DNA of 6,957 bases from the NCBI GenBank assembly GCA_964631265.1, contig CAZVWW010000116.1:1-6957 (forward strand), written 5' to 3'. The position numbers and the translations under genes were made by a program. Source of the stretch: CAZVWW01 sp964631265. Its GTDB lineage: Bacteria > Thermotogota > Thermotogae > MWEM01. Of the stretch, positions 5,846 to 6,957 are shown piece after piece (within the stretch, counting starts at the first letter, position 1; every line of letters starts with the position of its first letter). The notes under the pieces are model-generated. The model searched no databases. It had not been told where the DNA came from and was given only the letters and a program-made list of their open reading frames with translations.

Positions 5846-6957
5846 ATGCTTAAAAAAAGTCTAATGGTGTTCGTCATACAACTAATGCTTATCACCGCTA
5901 TCTTCTCATGGGGCGGGGATTTCGAATACAAACTCGGGTATAATTACGAATCAGATGATATTGACCTTTTTCAAACCATCAACACCGACGTCTTCTTTGA
6001 TGCACAGACCGATTTCGGTTATTTCTACACGGACCTGACGGGTTCTTTCTTCCGGGGTATCACAATGGACGCCACATCCTTTATCTCCAATCCGCTGCTG
6101 ACCTCGGCCAAGAAGAACGACGGGTTCCTGCCAACCTACGCCAGCCTGGCCATGGGAGAAGACCGGTTCCTGATGAATCTGAATGAGCTCTATTACGAAT
6201 ATGCCTTTCTCAAGTTCGGACTCAAGCTGGGGCGTTTTAAGCTCCAGCAGGGCAGCGGGAATCTCTACAGCCCGTCTGATCTGTTGAGCTCGAGGACGAT
6301 CTTCGGCATCGATTCAACACCTTCCAAAGGCTCAGTTGACGGGATACTCTTTCAGGGTTTTTTTAGGAACTTCGACATGGAGCTGTTCTTCAGTCCCTTC
6401 ACCAAGATGTCGTTTCCCACGTCAAACACGATGATCAGCACGATGGAAAAGAACTATTACCTGCAGGGGTACGCCGCCAGCATCATCGCCGCCATGGAAT
6501 CACCGGCCCCCGCCGTTGTGCCCGTTGATTTTGACTATCAGTTCCAACAGGACTATCCGCTGGATTATCACAGCTCGAACTACGGGGTCCGTTTCGGCTT
6601 CACGTGGTACGACATCCTCTGGAAGCTATCGTACTACCGTGATCATTTCCATTTCCAGGTCCCGGAAAAGATTGTTCAGGACTACACCCGGCTTTCCACC
6701 GTGACAACTTTGGACAACGGGCAGACACTGCCGGCCAGCTCACTCATCTATGAAACCACCGTGAATCTGGTCATCCCGTCGAGGCACTCTTTCACAGCCG
6801 ATCTGCAGGGAAGCCTGAACGACTCAACCATCTATTATGCGGAAGGAAGCCTGCTGTTTCCCGAAGACATCCAGACTGTCCTGAGATTTCATTACCCCAA
6901 ATACCATTACGCCACGACCACCCATCAGCCCGTCTTTGATAAATCTTTGATCTTCAA
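5846..6957 (+). CDS. Predicted outer-membrane beta-barrel protein, N-terminal 370 residues (3' end outside the window)
   Basis: The frame is open from the ATG at 5846 to the right edge. MLKK followed by a hydrophobic core (residues 5-20) forms a signal peptide, with cleavage probably near S21-G24. The mature part is rich in aromatic residues and alternating polar/hydrophobic strands (FEYKLGYNYES, FFDAQTDFGYFYTDLTGSFF, LNELYYEYAFLKFGLKLGRFKL, SSNYGVRFGFTWYDILWKLSYY), as expected for transmembrane barrel strands. The segment GRFKLQQGSGNLYSPSDLL (from G129) matches the GRQ-x-(I/L)-x-W/Q-G-x-G...NP(T/S)D pattern of large porin-like outer-membrane proteins, including those found with RND exporters. 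It follows the YtfJ-like gene by 34 bases with no terminator, so it belongs to the same operon. It is likely the outer-membrane partner or exit port of the system, but specificity is unknown. DUF1302-like or other porin families are possible assignments. Confidence 0.75.
   Translation, partial: MLKKSLMVFVIQLMLITAIFSWGGDFEYKLGYNYESDDIDLFQTINTDVFFDAQTDFGYFYTDLTGSFFRGITMDATSFISNPLLTSAKKNDGFLPTYASLAMGEDRFLMNLNELYYEYAFLKFGLKLGRFKLQQGSGNLYSPSDLLSSRTIFGIDSTPSKGSVDGILFQGFFRNFDMELFFSPFTKMSFPTSNTMISTMEKNYYLQGYAASIIAAMESPAPAVVPVDFDYQFQQDYPLDYHSSNYGVRFGFTWYDILWKLSYYRDHFHFQVPEKIVQDYTRLSTVTTLDNGQTLPASSLIYETTVNLVIPSRHSFTADLQGSLNDSTIYYAEGSLLFPEDIQTVLRFHYPKYHYATTTHQPVFDKSLIF

Noticed and set aside
6516..6704. 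A 62-codon plus-strand frame inside the barrel gene.
   Set aside because: It is an off-frame shadow rich in Arg, Ser and Thr; the barrel frame stays open through the whole region and has coherent strand patterns.

Overview
The window looks like part of a chromosome of a diderm (Gram-negative type) bacterium of moderate GC content. Three consecutive genes encode apparent Sec signal peptides, and one product looks like an outer-membrane beta-barrel. The gene set (TreS-like GH13 enzyme; RND/MMPL exporter with a LolA-like partner) would fit a spirochaete or a similar free-living anaerobe, but nothing here fixes the taxon and that guess is weak.

Layout. Positions 1-858 hold the 3' end of a GH13 trehalose-synthase-like gene, entering already open at the left edge. 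Positions 859-1167 are non-coding. This gap contains a GC-rich block (about 912-1067) that can fold into a branched structure closed by a 12-bp long-range stem, followed by an AT-rich promoter. From 1168 to the right edge all genes lie on the + strand and are tightly packed: an RND/MMPL-family exporter of 896 aa (1168-3858), a TetR-family regulator (TTG start at 3924, to 4493), a LolA-like periplasmic protein of the outer-membrane-lipoprotein-sorting group (4508-5287), a YtfJ-like secreted thioredoxin-fold protein without CXXC (5284-5811), and a predicted outer-membrane barrel that runs off the right edge (5846 onward).

How it may work together. The two promoters, before the exporter and before the regulator, share an almost identical core. 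Each has an extended -10 (TGn-TATAAT) overlapped by a 6-4-6 palindrome, ATGAAC-N4-GTTCAT, which would cover the transcription start. The simplest reading is that the TetR protein represses both its own operon (regulator, LolA-like, YtfJ-like, barrel) and the exporter gene. The products form a plausible path across the envelope: inner-membrane RND pump, periplasmic LolA-fold carrier, small periplasmic accessory, outer-membrane barrel. A lipid or other hydrophobic cargo is likely for such a set, but the cargo cannot be read from the sequence. No convincing intrinsic terminator was seen between 1168 and 6957, so read-through from the exporter into the second transcription unit is possible.
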